The translations under genes were made by a program, and so were the position numbers. From the NCBI GenBank assembly GCA_021772985.1, contig JAJFKX010000036.1:62001-126000 (forward strand): a DNA stretch of 64,000 nt, read 5' to 3'. The DNA is from Gammaproteobacteria bacterium (GTDB lineage Bacteria; Pseudomonadota; Gammaproteobacteria; Xanthomonadales; Wenzhouxiangellaceae). The notes beneath the pieces are model-generated. The model did not search any database and had not been told where the DNA came from. It worked only from the letters and a program-made list of their open reading frames with translations. The stretch's first letter is position 1. The number at the start of each line of letters is the position of its first letter. Positions 41,069 through 51,449 of this stretch are shown here, piece by piece.

Positions 41069-43237
41069 GTGAGTTCTGCAGAACAGCTATTCCAGCAGGC
41101 GCTGCAATTGCATGCCAGTGGTGATCTGGTCCAGGCAGAGACTGTTTATAGAGCAGTTATAGCTGTGCATAAACACCCTGGCGCACTGAGTAATCTGGGC
41201 CAGATTTTACGTAGCCGTGGTGAATTGGGGCAGTCGTTGGAATTACAGCAACGTGCCTGTGAGCATGCAAACGCGACTGCAGAAATGCATTTCAATCTGG
41301 GTAACGCCCAGCGGCAGGCAAAGCAGTTACCCGGCGCCTTGACCAGTTACCGACAAGCAGTGCTACTGAAGCCTGAATTTGCACTGGCGCATTGTGCGCT
41401 GGGTATTGTGGTGCAGCATCAGGAGGGGGCGAGTAAGGCGCATAAACACTATCAGCAAGCGATTGAGCTGGATAAAGGGCTATGGAGAGCCTGGTTTGGG
41501 CGGGCGGAAACCAGTTTGCAGATAGGCCCGGCAAATAATGCGATCAGTGATCTGCAATGCGCAGCACAATTGGCTCCGCAACAATTATCAGTTTGGCGGT
41601 TGTTAGCGCAGACCCTGTCAGCGCAGACTGATTTGGCTGGTCAGAATGACCAATCACTCATTCAAGCCTGTCAGCGCTGGGCCGCATTGGATCAGACAGT
41701 TACTCAGCCTTTGATAGAAATTGCCGCCCGGGAATGGGCGTTTAAAAACCACGAAGCATCGATTAATGCACTGCGTGAAGCGGTTAAGCGTGCACCTGAT
41801 GATTTCAATCTATTAAGCTTTTTATCGCTGCGGCTTGCAGAAGTGCATCATGTTGGTGAGGCCGATGGCTATTGTCAGCAGGCGTTATCGATTAAGCCTG
41901 ATGATATGACCATGCTGGCGCATGCAGGAAAATTGCAGATGCTGCGTGGAAATGTTCAAAATGCTGTTGAGCGTTTTGGCGAGTTGTATGCTCGTGATCC
42001 GGAAGGGGCCTATGGTGGGCGGAATTGGTTGTTTGCTTCGTTATACGATGAAACGCTCAGCGCGCAAACCATCACCAACCGGCATATCCAGGTGGCTAAG
42101 GGTTGGGCCCAAACAACTGACCCATCAAGTATTGATATGGGTGGTGGCGTGCCCCGCCGGATCGGCTATTTGACGCCTGATTTGACCGGCGATCATCCAG
42201 TGGCACAGTTTTTTGAACCGATATTGTCCAACCATGATCATCAGCGGTTTGAAATTTTCATTTATTCAGCTACCGATAAAGTTGATAACACCACCCACCG
42301 TTGCCAGCAACTCACCCTTCACTGGCACGATGTGCAATCCTTGGATGATCAAAAGCTTGCTGAGCTGATGCGAACACACCAGCTTGATGTATTGATCGAC
42401 CTGGCCGGGCATACCAAAGGCTCACGTATAAGTGTATTTGGATATCGCCCGGCGCCGGTGCAGATTTGCTGGCTGGGTTACCCCTATACAACTGGACATC
42501 CACAATGCGATTTCCTGTTGGTAGATAAAATAGTATGTCCGCCTGGGCAGGCTGGATTGTATTCAGAAAGCTTGTTGTACCTACCCGATTGCGTGTTTTG
42601 TCAACCGAAGCTGGACGAAGCATTAATCAATTCCGGCCCTGCTCACGATAAACCCATAACCTTTGGGAATTTTGGCGCATTTCAGAAAGTGACACCCAAG
42701 ACTTTTCGGTTGTGGATTGAGGTTTTGCAAGCTATTCCTGAAAGCCGTTTGATGCTTAAAAATGGTTCGTTTGCAGATGGCAATCTGCGTGAGCAGTTTG
42801 CTAAACGCTTGATCAAAGCCGGCATCAGCAGCAACAGATTTGAGCTGCAGCAGCCATCGCCGTTTGCCCATATGATGGAAGAATACAACTCGGTAGACGT
42901 GGTGCTGGACACGCTGGCTTATAACGGTGGAACCACTGCGTTTCATGCTTTATGGATGGGGGTTCCCACCTTGACTCAACCAGGCAATAAATTCTGTAGT
43001 CGGATGGGCGCATCTGTGATGCATGCAGTTGCCGGGCAAGGTTGGATAGTCAGCAGTAAAAACGCCTACATCAAACAGGCTCAATGGGCGGCAGCAAACT
43101 TGACCGAGTTGCGCACACAACGCAATAGCTGGCGAGGTATTTTGCAGTCGGGGCCGCTCGGGAACCATGCGAGGTTTGTGTCAAAATTGGAGCAGGCAGT
43201 TTGTTCCGGTTGGCAGCGGTTGATCAATATGAGCTAG
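41069..43237 (+). CDS. TPR protein with O-GlcNAc transferase (GT41/SPINDLY-like) domain
   Basis: A 722-residue protein: about eight tetratricopeptide-type repeats in residues 1-330, then a two-lobed GT-B domain of family GT41. Landmarks are IGYLTPDLTGDHPVAQFFEPIL (catalytic-lobe His), LDVLIDLAGHTKGSR, PAPVQICWLGYPYTTG, ITFGNFGAFQKVTPKTFRLW with the diphosphate-binding Lys, and DVVLDTLAYNGGTTAFHALWMGVPTLTQPG. Relatives transfer GlcNAc (OGT) or fucose (SPINDLY) to Ser/Thr of proteins; which sugar is used here cannot be read. It starts with GTG and has no signal peptide, so it is cytoplasmic. Acceptor proteins are not encoded next to it. Confidence 0.9.
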   Translation: MSSAEQLFQQALQLHASGDLVQAETVYRAVIAVHKHPGALSNLGQILRSRGELGQSLELQQRACEHANATAEMHFNLGNAQRQAKQLPGALTSYRQAVLLKPEFALAHCALGIVVQHQEGASKAHKHYQQAIELDKGLWRAWFGRAETSLQIGPANNAISDLQCAAQLAPQQLSVWRLLAQTLSAQTDLAGQNDQSLIQACQRWAALDQTVTQPLIEIAAREWAFKNHEASINALREAVKRAPDDFNLLSFLSLRLAEVHHVGEADGYCQQALSIKPDDMTMLAHAGKLQMLRGNVQNAVERFGELYARDPEGAYGGRNWLFASLYDETLSAQTITNRHIQVAKGWAQTTDPSSIDMGGGVPRRIGYLTPDLTGDHPVAQFFEPILSNHDHQRFEIFIYSATDKVDNTTHRCQQLTLHWHDVQSLDDQKLAELMRTHQLDVLIDLAGHTKGSRISVFGYRPAPVQICWLGYPYTTGHPQCDFLLVDKIVCPPGQAGLYSESLLYLPDCVFCQPKLDEALINSGPAHDKPITFGNFGAFQKVTPKTFRLWIEVLQAIPESRLMLKNGSFADGNLREQFAKRLIKAGISSNRFELQQPSPFAHMMEEYNSVDVVLDTLAYNGGTTAFHALWMGVPTLTQPGNKFCSRMGASVMHAVAGQGWIVSSKNAYIKQAQWAAANLTELRTQRNSWRGILQSGPLGNHARFVSKLEQAVCSGWQRLINMS

Positions 43238-43247
43238 GTTAAAGCGT

Positions 43248-43637
43248 TTAATTTTTTGCTTTTACGCCGACAGCAACTGGAATCAGGTAAGCAATAGCAC
43301 CGCCCACGACCACCACAATCAATTGAATCAAGGGCAGTTGCTGTAGTGCGCTGGCAGGTCCTGCATGGGTGCTATCAAGTAGTGCCTGGCTTAGGTTCCA
43401 GCCTTCCAGTGCTACCATTACCATACAGGTCAATAACAAAACCATATCACGTTGACGTTGCTCTTCAACCAGCACATTGTTCAGCAACCACATCACTGCA
43501 TAAGGACTAAGCGCCCAGGCAATGACACCACTGGCACTCAGCCACCAGCTCAATTGCGCAGGTGCGCCGATAAAGGCAATTAAGCCGATGGCAAACAGCG
43601 CGCCAAGCATGGTCAGTAAATTGGTTGCGCGATCCAT
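43248..43637 (-). CDS. Four-helix membrane protein of unknown function
   Basis: A 129-residue protein with four hydrophobic segments (about 7-25, 30-52, 67-85 and 100-122) and a short QRQRD-containing loop. No family recognised. It lies downstream of the nrtS-like gene on the same strand with 16 bases between, so both are probably cotranscribed. It converges with the glycosyltransferase gene, only ten bases apart. Confidence 0.65.
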   Translation of the reverse strand: MDRATNLLTMLGALFAIGLIAFIGAPAQLSWWLSASGVIAWALSPYAVMWLLNNVLVEEQRQRDMVLLLTCMVMVALEGWNLSQALLDSTHAGPASALQQLPLIQLIVVVVGGAIAYLIPVAVGVKAKN

Positions 43638-43653
43638 TATTCAGTCCCCATGG

Positions 43654-43935
43654 TTAAGCATTTCTTGATTGTCTGGCTAGCGTAGCAGAATCAGGCAGAT
43701 CATGGTGGCTGAGCAGTGTGTCAAAGCGTTTCTTTGTCTGCCAGGCAGAATAAACGGAAACGCCGAAAGGCACGAAGAAGGTCAGTGCAAATTTAGTCCA
43801 GTTAAGCTGCAGCAGCGAGCCGCTCAACAGTACCTCACCCTGATTGATTAAATTCAGGATAACCCCGACTACAAGTGCCACCTTAAGTCCGGTAATGACA
43901 GCATCTGGGCGGAAAATTTCTTTAAAGAAGTACAT
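43654..43935 (-). CDS. NrtS-like nitrate/nitrite transporter
   Basis: A 93-residue protein with two membrane helices: GLKVALVVGVILNLINQGEVLL and LNWTKFALTFFVPFGVSVYSAW. The spacing and the LNLINQG and PFGVSxY motifs match the small NrtS family, shown in marine cyanobacteria to take up nitrate and nitrite. The polar C-terminal tail is variable. No nitrate-assimilation gene is nearby, so the physiological role here is open. Confidence 0.8.
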   Translation of the reverse strand: MYFFKEIFRPDAVITGLKVALVVGVILNLINQGEVLLSGSLLQLNWTKFALTFFVPFGVSVYSAWQTKKRFDTLLSHHDLPDSATLARQSRNA

Positions 43936-44024
43936 ATTGTTCTGTCTATTCAGTTAAAATGATCGGTTGCTTCAATAATTCGAGTCGGCCTGTTAGCGTC
44001 GTCGTCATCAGGAATCCATAGATA

Positions 44025-45845
44025 ATGTCAAAAATGCTTCGCAATATTGCGATAATTGCGCACGTAGATCATGGCAAAACCACGCTGGTCGATCAACTCT
44101 TGCGTCAATCCGGAACACTGGATCAACGCCAACACATGCCGGATCGGGTGATGGACTCCGGAGATCTGGAACGTGAACGTGGCATCACCATCTTGTCCAA
44201 AAACACGGCTATCACCTGGGGTGATTACCGCATCAATATAGTTGACACACCGGGACATGCTGATTTTGGTGGGGAAGTTGAGCGGGTATTGTCGATGGTG
44301 GATTCAGTGCTGTTGCTGGTGGATGCAGTGGATGGCCCGATGCCGCAGACACGTTTTGTCACCCAAAAAGCGTTTGCATTGGGGTTTAAGCCAATTGTGG
44401 TCATCAATAAAATTGACCGTGATGGTGCGCGTCCGGATTGGGTGTTGGATCAAACCTTTGATTTATTCGATAACCTGGGTGCGACCGATGAGCAACTGGA
44501 TTTTCCGGTGATTTACAGTTCCGCATTGCATGGTTATGCCAACCTGGATAGCGATGCGCGCTCAGGTGATATGCAACCGTTGTTTCAGGTAATTACCGAA
44601 GCCGTGCAACCACCTCAGGTTGATATCCAAGGTGCGTTTCAGATGCGCATCAGTTCGTTGGATTATTCCAGCTATGTTGGGGTAATAGGTATTGGTAGGG
44701 TGCAGCGCGGGCAGGTGAAAACCAATATGCCCATTACCATGGTTAACCGTCATCAGCAAAGCAGTAACGCCAGGGTGTTACAGGTATTGGGTTTCAACGG
44801 CTTGCAACGGGTAGAGATTGAGCGAGCCCAGGCTGGTGATATTATTGCTGTGACCGGTGTTGAAGGGATTGGTATTTCCAGCACATTGTGTGCACGTGAT
44901 GCAGTGGAGGCATTGCCGGTTTTAAGCGTGGATGAGCCCACCATTTCAATGTTTTTCCGGGTTAATGATTCCCCTTTTGCTGGTCGCAATGGCAAGTATT
45001 TGACCAGCCGCCAAATCGAAGAACGTTTAGCACGTGAAACCAGCCATAATGTGGCGTTGCGGGTTGACGCTACTGAAGACCCTGATAAATTTCGGGTTTC
45101 CGGCCGTGGTGAGTTGCATTTGTCAGTGCTGTTGGAGACCATGCGCCGGGAAGGCTATGAGATTGCTGTATCGCGGCCAGAAGTGGTGGTACGCGAGATT
45201 GATGGTGTTAAGCATGAGCCTTACGAAGTGCTGGTAGTAGATTTGGAGGACAGTTACCAGGGTGGAGTGATGGAGAAGCTGGGCGAGCGGCGCGGTGAAT
45301 TGCGTGACATGCGTCCGGATGGCAAGGGCAGGGTGCGGCTGGATTACATTATTCCTGCGCGTGGCTTGATCGGTTTCCAAAATGAATTCCGTACGCTGTC
45401 CTCGGGGACCGGCATTTTGCATCATATCTTCGATCATTGGGGGCCGCATAAAGCTGGAGAAATTGCACAGCGTAAAAGTGGAGTGCTGATTTCTAAAGGT
45501 ACCGGCAAAGCATTGGCTTATGCATTATTCACCCTGCAGGAACGTGGCCGGTTGATGGTTGGTCATGCAGAAGATGTATACGAAGGGCAAGTGGTTGGTA
45601 TCCATAGCCGCAGCAATGATTTGACCGTTAACCCACTAAAAGCCAAACAGCTAACCAATATCCGTGCCGCAGGTAAAGATGACAGCTTGCTGCTAACACC
45701 AGCTATCCGGTTTACCCTGGAGCAGGCATTGGAATTTATTGACGATGATGAACTGGTTGAAGTCACGCCAACCGCCATCCGGGTACGTAAAAAATTATTG
45801 CTCGAGCATGAGCGCAAGCGCGCGAACCGGCTAACTGAAGAGTAA
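44025..45845 (+). CDS. typA: Ribosome-associated GTPase TypA/BipA
   Basis: A 606-residue translational GTPase related to EF-G. G1 is [11 protein letters not shown]2 includes [13 protein letters not shown]3 DTPGHAD, G4 [10 protein letters not shown] and G5 SSALHGY. Domains II, III and V follow, and the BipA-specific C-terminal domain contains [26 protein letters not shown]. TypA assists 50S ribosome assembly and growth at low temperature or stress. The ATG follows AGGAA at ten bases. A strong terminator lies 74 bases after its stop. Confidence 0.97.
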   Translation: MSKMLRNIAIIAHVDHGKTTLVDQLLRQSGTLDQRQHMPDRVMDSGDLERERGITILSKNTAITWGDYRINIVDTPGHADFGGEVERVLSMVDSVLLLVDAVDGPMPQTRFVTQKAFALGFKPIVVINKIDRDGARPDWVLDQTFDLFDNLGATDEQLDFPVIYSSALHGYANLDSDARSGDMQPLFQVITEAVQPPQVDIQGAFQMRISSLDYSSYVGVIGIGRVQRGQVKTNMPITMVNRHQQSSNARVLQVLGFNGLQRVEIERAQAGDIIAVTGVEGIGISSTLCARDAVEALPVLSVDEPTISMFFRVNDSPFAGRNGKYLTSRQIEERLARETSHNVALRVDATEDPDKFRVSGRGELHLSVLLETMRREGYEIAVSRPEVVVREIDGVKHEPYEVLVVDLEDSYQGGVMEKLGERRGELRDMRPDGKGRVRLDYIIPARGLIGFQNEFRTLSSGTGILHHIFDHWGPHKAGEIAQRKSGVLISKGTGKALAYALFTLQERGRLMVGHAEDVYEGQVVGIHSRSNDLTVNPLKAKQLTNIRAAGKDDSLLLTPAIRFTLEQALEFIDDDELVEVTPTAIRVRKKLLLEHERKRANRLTEE

Positions 45846-45918
45846 ATCAGAATTTCTTTGCAGCAAACGGTTTGTATGGCTTTTTGCGCATGCAAGCGTA
45901 GATACGCCAGAGTATGGT

Positions 45919-45957
45919 AAAACTAAATCAACCTAGTTGATGTAGTTTTGGTTTTTT
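45919..45957 (+). terminator. Intrinsic terminator of typA
   Basis: A 12-bp stem with one mismatch (AAAACTA..ATCAA paired with TTGAT..TAGTTTT) and loop CCTAG is followed by a GGTTTTTTT run. It is the strongest rho-independent terminator in the window and separates typA from the lipid-envelope operon. Confidence 0.85.
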
Positions 45958-46059
45958 TGCTAAATTCTTAATATTCATGGCCAATTTGCTTGCAATAGGG
46001 TCAGGCAACTACCTAATATAAGTTACCAATTTGTTAACCGACTGCCTTCGGGGAGAAAA

Positions 46060-48204
46060 ATGAATAGAGTTTTCTGTTTACTGACGGTGGTGATGGTAAT
46101 GTTTTTGACTGCCTGCTCTGATAGCGGCAGCGTTAGCGTTGCTGTTCCCACTCCGCCTGCGACGACGGATAATGGTCAAGTAGTTACGGCGATTATTACC
46201 GCCAATTTTGACCCTACTATGGCCGTCATTCCATTTCCCAACAATCTATTGCTGTTGGGGACAACAGATTTAACCTTAAATATACCAGTCCCTGATCCAA
46301 CCGATTTCGGCGATCCATCCGTAGCCCTTAACGCATTGGATGGTTTTAGTACGGTCACGCCCTGGAGCACTGGCTTCTCCGCCCGGGTTAACCCGGCAAC
46401 CGTGATTCCCGGCAGCAGTGTCAGGGTTTTCGAAGTAACGCTGGTAACAGGAAACATCGCAGTATCCGGGGTAGTGCGTGAACTGACACCAGGCGTGGAA
46501 TATGTGGCAGCCCTGTCATCAGCTGACCCTACTGGTCAGACGGTGGTGATAGTGCCACTACAGCCGCTTGATCAGTTGACCACCTATATGGCGGTAATAT
46601 TGGATGATGTGCAGGATACTGCCGGTAATGATTCCACACCCTCACAAGCTTACTTTGTAGCCAAGCGGACCTCACCATTGGTGGATGCCAACGGTAACAG
46701 TACTGACCCGGTGTTACCCACCGCCAATGCTCAGGCATTGGAACCGTTACGTCAGATTATCAATACCCAGGAAGCGGCCGCTTCTGCTTTTGCCGGTATT
46801 CCGACAGAGGAGATTGTGGTCAGCTGGACTATGACTACCCAGTCCATTACCCCAGTATTGAGCGTGTTGCGTTCGGTGGCGACACCGGCGCCAGTGACAG
46901 TAGGGCCCACCGGTTTTACTACTGCAGATGTGCTACCGCCAGGTGCTTCTCCCGGGATCGCCAGCATTTTTGCCGGGACCATATCCATGCCGTATTATCA
47001 CGGTATCCCGTCAGCAGCCAATCCGATTGCTCCGCTGACTGAATTCTGGCGGGCAGCACCAGGTGCCTATGTCCCACCGTTTGATGCATTCGGTTTGGAT
47101 CCGACATCTACCAATCTGACAGTAGCCAATCCATTACCCGTTGTAACTGGAATCCAGACAGTGCCGGTGTTGATGACGGTACCCAATGAGGGCAGCGGTA
47201 TGACCCGCCCGCCCAGCGGTTGGCCGGTAGCAATTTACATGCACGGCATTACCCGTAATCGCAGCGATATGCTGGCGATTGCAGACACCATGGCATCGGT
47301 CGGGTTTGCAGTGGTCGCCATTGACCAGACTCTGCATGGAATTACTGATGTGACCTCGCCGCTGTATATTGGAAACACACCATTTGCGGGTGCGGCCAAT
47401 GAGCGCACCTTTGATTTGGATGTGGCCAACAATGCCACAGGCGCACCAGGGCCAGATGGTGTTTTCGATGCTTCAGGTACCCATTTTGTCAACTTATCCA
47501 ACCTGTTGGCGTCGCGTGATAATTTGCGCCAATCAATTGCTGATTTGTCAGTGCTGGCGGTCAGTATTCCAGGCATTAATTTTGATGGGGTAGCTGACAA
47601 TGCTGACCTGGATGGCGCCAACATTAACTTTATCGGTCAGTCGCTGGGGTCTATCGCTGGTATTCCATTCCTGGCCATTGAGCCAACCGTGAACACTGGT
47701 TTGTTATCGGTGCCTGGTGGAGGTATTGCCAATCTGCTGGCGGCTTCGGCCAGTTTTGGACCAGCAATTGCTGCAGGGTTGCAGGCAGCAGCGGGTATTG
47801 AACCCGGCTCAGCTGATTTCTTTGCCTTTTTAGGTGCCGCACAAACAGTTATCGATAGCGGTGACCCAATAAACTGGGCAGCTATTACCGGAGCCACCAA
47901 TTCAATAGTGGTACAAACAGTGATCAATGATCAGGTAATTCCCAATGCTGTCGCAGGTGCGCCTTTATCTGGCGGCTTTCCGTTAATTCCGGCACTGGGT
48001 ATATCCAGTATTAATGCCAGCGTGGTAGACCCCATGGGGGTACGTGCCAACGTCACCTTCTTGCCACCCGCTTCGCATGGGTCATTGCTGAACCCGGTTG
48101 ATTCGCCAGCGGCTACCGCTGAAATGCAGGGCGAAATGGCCAGTCTGCTCGCCAGTGGCGGTGTCAGTGTGGTGATCGCTAACCCTGACGTGATTCAGGA
48201 TTGA
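46060..48204 (+). CDS. VolA/Pla-1-type outer-membrane lipase lipoprotein
   Basis: A 714-residue lipoprotein: signal MNRVFCLLTVVMVMFLTAC with lipidated Cys19 followed by Ser, giving outer-membrane sorting. Residues ~45-330 match the N-terminal domain of bacterial virulence-factor lipases (FDPTMAVIPFPNNLLL, VNPATVIPGSSV). The catalytic alpha/beta domain includes PVAIYMHGITRNRSDM, the nucleophile elbow FIGQSLGSIAG with Ser528, and a late PPASHGSLL His. VolA homologues are surface lysophospholipases that release fatty acids for uptake. A GGGGAG precedes ATG 46060. It heads a five-gene operon with outer-membrane and RND components, which fits lipid acquisition or remodelling. Confidence 0.88.
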   Translation: MNRVFCLLTVVMVMFLTACSDSGSVSVAVPTPPATTDNGQVVTAIITANFDPTMAVIPFPNNLLLLGTTDLTLNIPVPDPTDFGDPSVALNALDGFSTVTPWSTGFSARVNPATVIPGSSVRVFEVTLVTGNIAVSGVVRELTPGVEYVAALSSADPTGQTVVIVPLQPLDQLTTYMAVILDDVQDTAGNDSTPSQAYFVAKRTSPLVDANGNSTDPVLPTANAQALEPLRQIINTQEAAASAFAGIPTEEIVVSWTMTTQSITPVLSVLRSVATPAPVTVGPTGFTTADVLPPGASPGIASIFAGTISMPYYHGIPSAANPIAPLTEFWRAAPGAYVPPFDAFGLDPTSTNLTVANPLPVVTGIQTVPVLMTVPNEGSGMTRPPSGWPVAIYMHGITRNRSDMLAIADTMASVGFAVVAIDQTLHGITDVTSPLYIGNTPFAGAANERTFDLDVANNATGAPGPDGVFDASGTHFVNLSNLLASRDNLRQSIADLSVLAVSIPGINFDGVADNADLDGANINFIGQSLGSIAGIPFLAIEPTVNTGLLSVPGGGIANLLAASASFGPAIAAGLQAAAGIEPGSADFFAFLGAAQTVIDSGDPINWAAITGATNSIVVQTVINDQVIPNAVAGAPLSGGFPLIPALGISSINASVVDPMGVRANVTFLPPASHGSLLNPVDSPAATAEMQGEMASLLASGGVSVVIANPDVIQD

Positions 48205-48215
48205 GGGAGTTGAAG

Positions 48216-50051
48216 ATGAAACAGATAAACAACAACATCAAAACCACCCGCAGTTTACGCCGCAGTTGTCTCAGTACTGCGATAGCTGGCGCATTGGCCT
48301 TGGCTAGCCTCGGGGTTGCCAGCACAGCTTCGGCACTTGAATTCGATTTCAGTGATGAATGGAGTGCGCGACTGGATACCACCATCACCTACGGGATCGG
48401 TATTCGAGTCCAGGAACGGGATGAAGACATCGTTGGCTTTGCCAACTTGCTGGAAACCCCTGGTGCATTGAGCACTCAGGAGTTAATTGACCTACCGTTT
48501 GGCACATTCTCAGTGAATGGTGATGACGGCAACCAGAATTACGATCAATGGGATTTATATACCAATCAGGTTCGTGTCACCAGTGAGCTGGACGTAAGCA
48601 ATGGCCAGTTTGGTGGTTTTTTTCGAGCTACTTATTATTATGATTTTGAAAATGAAAATCGCGATGAGTTGTCAGATACTGCTAAACGTTTTGTAGGTAC
48701 CGACCTGCAATTGCTGGATGCTTACCTGTATGGCGATTTTGACATTGGTGACGGAATAGGTAGTGTTCGACTTGGCCGGCAGGTGGTTAGCTGGGGTGAA
48801 AGTACATTTATCCAAAATGGTTTGAATGTAATCAATCCAGTCAATGTTGCAGCATTGCGCTCAGCTGGTGCGGAATTGCGCAATGCATTCCTGCCGGTGG
48901 AAATGATTTGGACCACGCTCCCGATTACCGATAGCTTATCCTTCGAAGGTGTTTATCTGTTTGAGTTCGAACAGATCGATCCGGATCCTGCAGGGACATA
49001 TTTCAGTGATAACGATTTTGCCACACCTGGTGGTGAATTCGCGATGCTGGGTTTCGGTTTGTTAAGTGATGATCGGTTTCCGGATGGAGGCTTGCCGTTT
49101 GGTGCGTTTCCGCGGGCAGCTGATCGGGCGCCTGGTGATGGAGATGCACAATTTGGCGCCGCGCTGCGTTGGTATGCAGAAGAGTTGAACGGTACTGAGT
49201 TCGGTTTTTATTATCTGCATTACAACAGCCGTTTACCTCTCATCAGTGGTACTGCTGTAACCAACAGTAATCTGTCCAGCGGCACTTTCTTCGTCGAATA
49301 CCCGGAAGGTATTGATTTGTTTGGTGTCAGCTTTAATACCACACTGGGTGGTACCGTTTCACTCGCAGGTGAGATCACCTATCGAGATGATCAGCCATAT
49401 CAGATTGATGATGTGGAAGTCTTGTTCGCCGGATTAACACCTTTGAACAGTGTCATCGCCGAACCGGTCGATCGTTTTGTCAGTCAATTGGGTGATTTTT
49501 CAGCAGGCCAGGAGATTTCTGGTTTTATCCGTCGGGAAGTAACCCAGGCGCAGTTTACCCTGACTCAGATTTTTGGACCTAATAACTTCCTGCGCGCAAA
49601 CCAGCTGGCTTTGGTGGCTGAAGTGGGAGCAACCAAGGTTTGGGATTTACCCAATCTTGAAGTGTTACGGCTGAATGGCCCTGCAACCAATACCGGTGGC
49701 GGTTTTGATGAAACCACAGGTAACTTAAGAAACCCGATCACCCAGGTAGAAGGGTTTCCGGACTCATTCAGTTGGGGTTACCGGGCAGTATTGGCAGCGA
49801 CATACAACAACGCTATCGGCGCGGTTAACCTGTCACCCAGAATTGCTTTTAACCATGATGTGAACGGTACAACACCGGGACCCGGTGGGAACTTTATTGA
49901 TGGCCGCAAGGCCATAACGCTAGCGGTTAATGCCACTTACCTGGCCAGTTGGACAGGCAGTGTGGGATATACCATTAATTTTGGCGCCAAGGAGTTCAAT
50001 ACGCTGCATGACCGTGATTTTGTAACACTCTCGATCAGTTATGCGTTTTAG
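48216..50051 (+). CDS. DUF1302 outer-membrane beta-barrel protein
   Basis: A 611-residue protein with a long signal peptide (..RRSCLSTAIAGALALASLGVASTASA) and a porin-like sequence: alternating beta-strands, many Tyr/Phe/Asn residues, the DUF1302 segment GIGSVRLGRQVVSWGESTFIQNGLNVINPVN, and a terminal Phe (LSISYAF) as needed for BAM insertion. ATG 48216 is preferred owing to GGGAG upstream. DUF1302 proteins nearly always accompany DUF1329 and RND genes; it may form the outer-membrane port. Substrate unproven, presumably hydrophobic. Confidence 0.9.
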   Translation: MKQINNNIKTTRSLRRSCLSTAIAGALALASLGVASTASALEFDFSDEWSARLDTTITYGIGIRVQERDEDIVGFANLLETPGALSTQELIDLPFGTFSVNGDDGNQNYDQWDLYTNQVRVTSELDVSNGQFGGFFRATYYYDFENENRDELSDTAKRFVGTDLQLLDAYLYGDFDIGDGIGSVRLGRQVVSWGESTFIQNGLNVINPVNVAALRSAGAELRNAFLPVEMIWTTLPITDSLSFEGVYLFEFEQIDPDPAGTYFSDNDFATPGGEFAMLGFGLLSDDRFPDGGLPFGAFPRAADRAPGDGDAQFGAALRWYAEELNGTEFGFYYLHYNSRLPLISGTAVTNSNLSSGTFFVEYPEGIDLFGVSFNTTLGGTVSLAGEITYRDDQPYQIDDVEVLFAGLTPLNSVIAEPVDRFVSQLGDFSAGQEISGFIRREVTQAQFTLTQIFGPNNFLRANQLALVAEVGATKVWDLPNLEVLRLNGPATNTGGGFDETTGNLRNPITQVEGFPDSFSWGYRAVLAATYNNAIGAVNLSPRIAFNHDVNGTTPGPGGNFIDGRKAITLAVNATYLASWTGSVGYTINFGAKEFNTLHDRDFVTLSISYAF

Positions 50052-50094
50052 AGGCTGGTTGGCCATACCCATGTTTTTCGGAGGAGAAAACCCT

Positions 50095-51447
50095 ATGCGT
50101 TATCAATATTCATTGCTGGTTGCTGGCTGTTTGATGGCAGTTACCGCTTTGGCCGGCCCCAAGCCTGATCAGGTAAATCGTCTGGATGCTGACTTGACAC
50201 CTGTAGGCGCCGAGCGTGCCGGTAATGCGGCCGGTACTATCCCGGCATGGGACGGCGGAATTACTTCACCGCCGGCTGGCTATACTGAAGGTGATCATCA
50301 TCCGGATCCATTTCCAGGTGATGAAGTATTGTTCACCATTAATGCCGGTAACTACCAGCAGTACGCAGATAACCTGTCACCTGGTCAAATAGCGATGCTG
50401 ACTCGCTATCCGGATACCTTTTACATGAATGTGTATCAGAGCAGGCGCTCTGCTTCATTTCCTGAACGGGTTTATGCGGCAACCAAGGCCAATGGAGCAA
50501 CCGCGACATTAATTAATGATGGTGAAGGTATTGCCAATGCCGGTGTTGGTTTCCCGTTTCCATTCCCGGAAGACCCCAAAGAATTGATCTGGAATCACAA
50601 GCTGAAATTTAAAGGTATTGGCGGTGTGCGTTATAACACCCAGGCCGCGGTAACCGCCGGTGGTTCGTTTAACCTGGTTAAATTGCGCGAAGAATTTCTG
50701 GGCTTGTATTACAAAGAAGGTGAAACAGTAGAGAGTATTGATAATATCCTGCTGTATTTTTTCCAGGAAGTGGAAACACCTGCACGGCTGGCCGGTAGTA
50801 TTCTGCTGGTGCATGAAACCTTGAACCAGATTGAGCAGCCACGTCAGGCATGGGTTTATAACCCTGGCCAGCGCCGGGTACGGAGGGCGCCAAACATTGC
50901 TTACGATAATCCTGGTACGGCTTCAGATAACCTGCGTACCACCGATATGACCGATATGTTCAATGGTGCAACTGATCGGCACAACTGGACCCTGGTTGGT
51001 AAACAAGAGATGTATGCTCCATACAACTCTTACAAAGTGCATTCAGGTGACCTGGATCCTGATGACATGCTTCTGGAAGGCCATATGGATCCAGCATTAA
51101 TGCGCTATGAACTACATCGCGTTTTCCATGTGGAAGCAGAATTAAAAGACGATGAGCGGCACATCAATGCCCGCCGCAGTTACTTCATGGATGAAGACAG
51201 TTATCAGCCTTTGATTGTGGATCATTACGATAGCCGCCGTGATATCTGGCGTATGTCAGAAGCGCACTCCATTAATTATTATGAAGTGCCTACCTTCTGG
51301 ACCACCATTGAAGTGCACTACGACCTGCAATCAGGACGCTACCTGGCGGTTGGTTTGGATAACGATGATACCGTTAATACCTTTGATCAGGAATTGTCGC
51401 CAGCCAATTACACACCACAGGCCCTGCGCAAACGCGGTCGTCGCTGA
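50095..51447 (+). CDS. DUF1329 (LolB-like fold) outer-membrane-associated protein
   Basis: A 450-residue exported protein. The signal is MRYQYSLLVAGCLMAVTALA; the mature part shows DUF1329 features: LDADLTPVGAERAGNAAGTIPAWDGGIT near the N-terminus, WVYNPGQRRVRRAPNIAYDNP and YELHRVFHVEAELKDDERHINARRSYFMDEDSYQPLI. The family has a LolB-like half-barrel that can hold lipids. The Cys in the signal (AGC) is not a convincing lipobox. ATG 50095 has GGAGGAG. It is presumably a periplasmic lipid shuttle working with the adjacent barrel and transporter. Confidence 0.9.
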   Translation: MRYQYSLLVAGCLMAVTALAGPKPDQVNRLDADLTPVGAERAGNAAGTIPAWDGGITSPPAGYTEGDHHPDPFPGDEVLFTINAGNYQQYADNLSPGQIAMLTRYPDTFYMNVYQSRRSASFPERVYAATKANGATATLINDGEGIANAGVGFPFPFPEDPKELIWNHKLKFKGIGGVRYNTQAAVTAGGSFNLVKLREEFLGLYYKEGETVESIDNILLYFFQEVETPARLAGSILLVHETLNQIEQPRQAWVYNPGQRRVRRAPNIAYDNPGTASDNLRTTDMTDMFNGATDRHNWTLVGKQEMYAPYNSYKVHSGDLDPDDMLLEGHMDPALMRYELHRVFHVEAELKDDERHINARRSYFMDEDSYQPLIVDHYDSRRDIWRMSEAHSINYYEVPTFWTTIEVHYDLQSGRYLAVGLDNDDTVNTFDQELSPANYTPQALRKRGRR

Positions 51448-51449
51448 TT

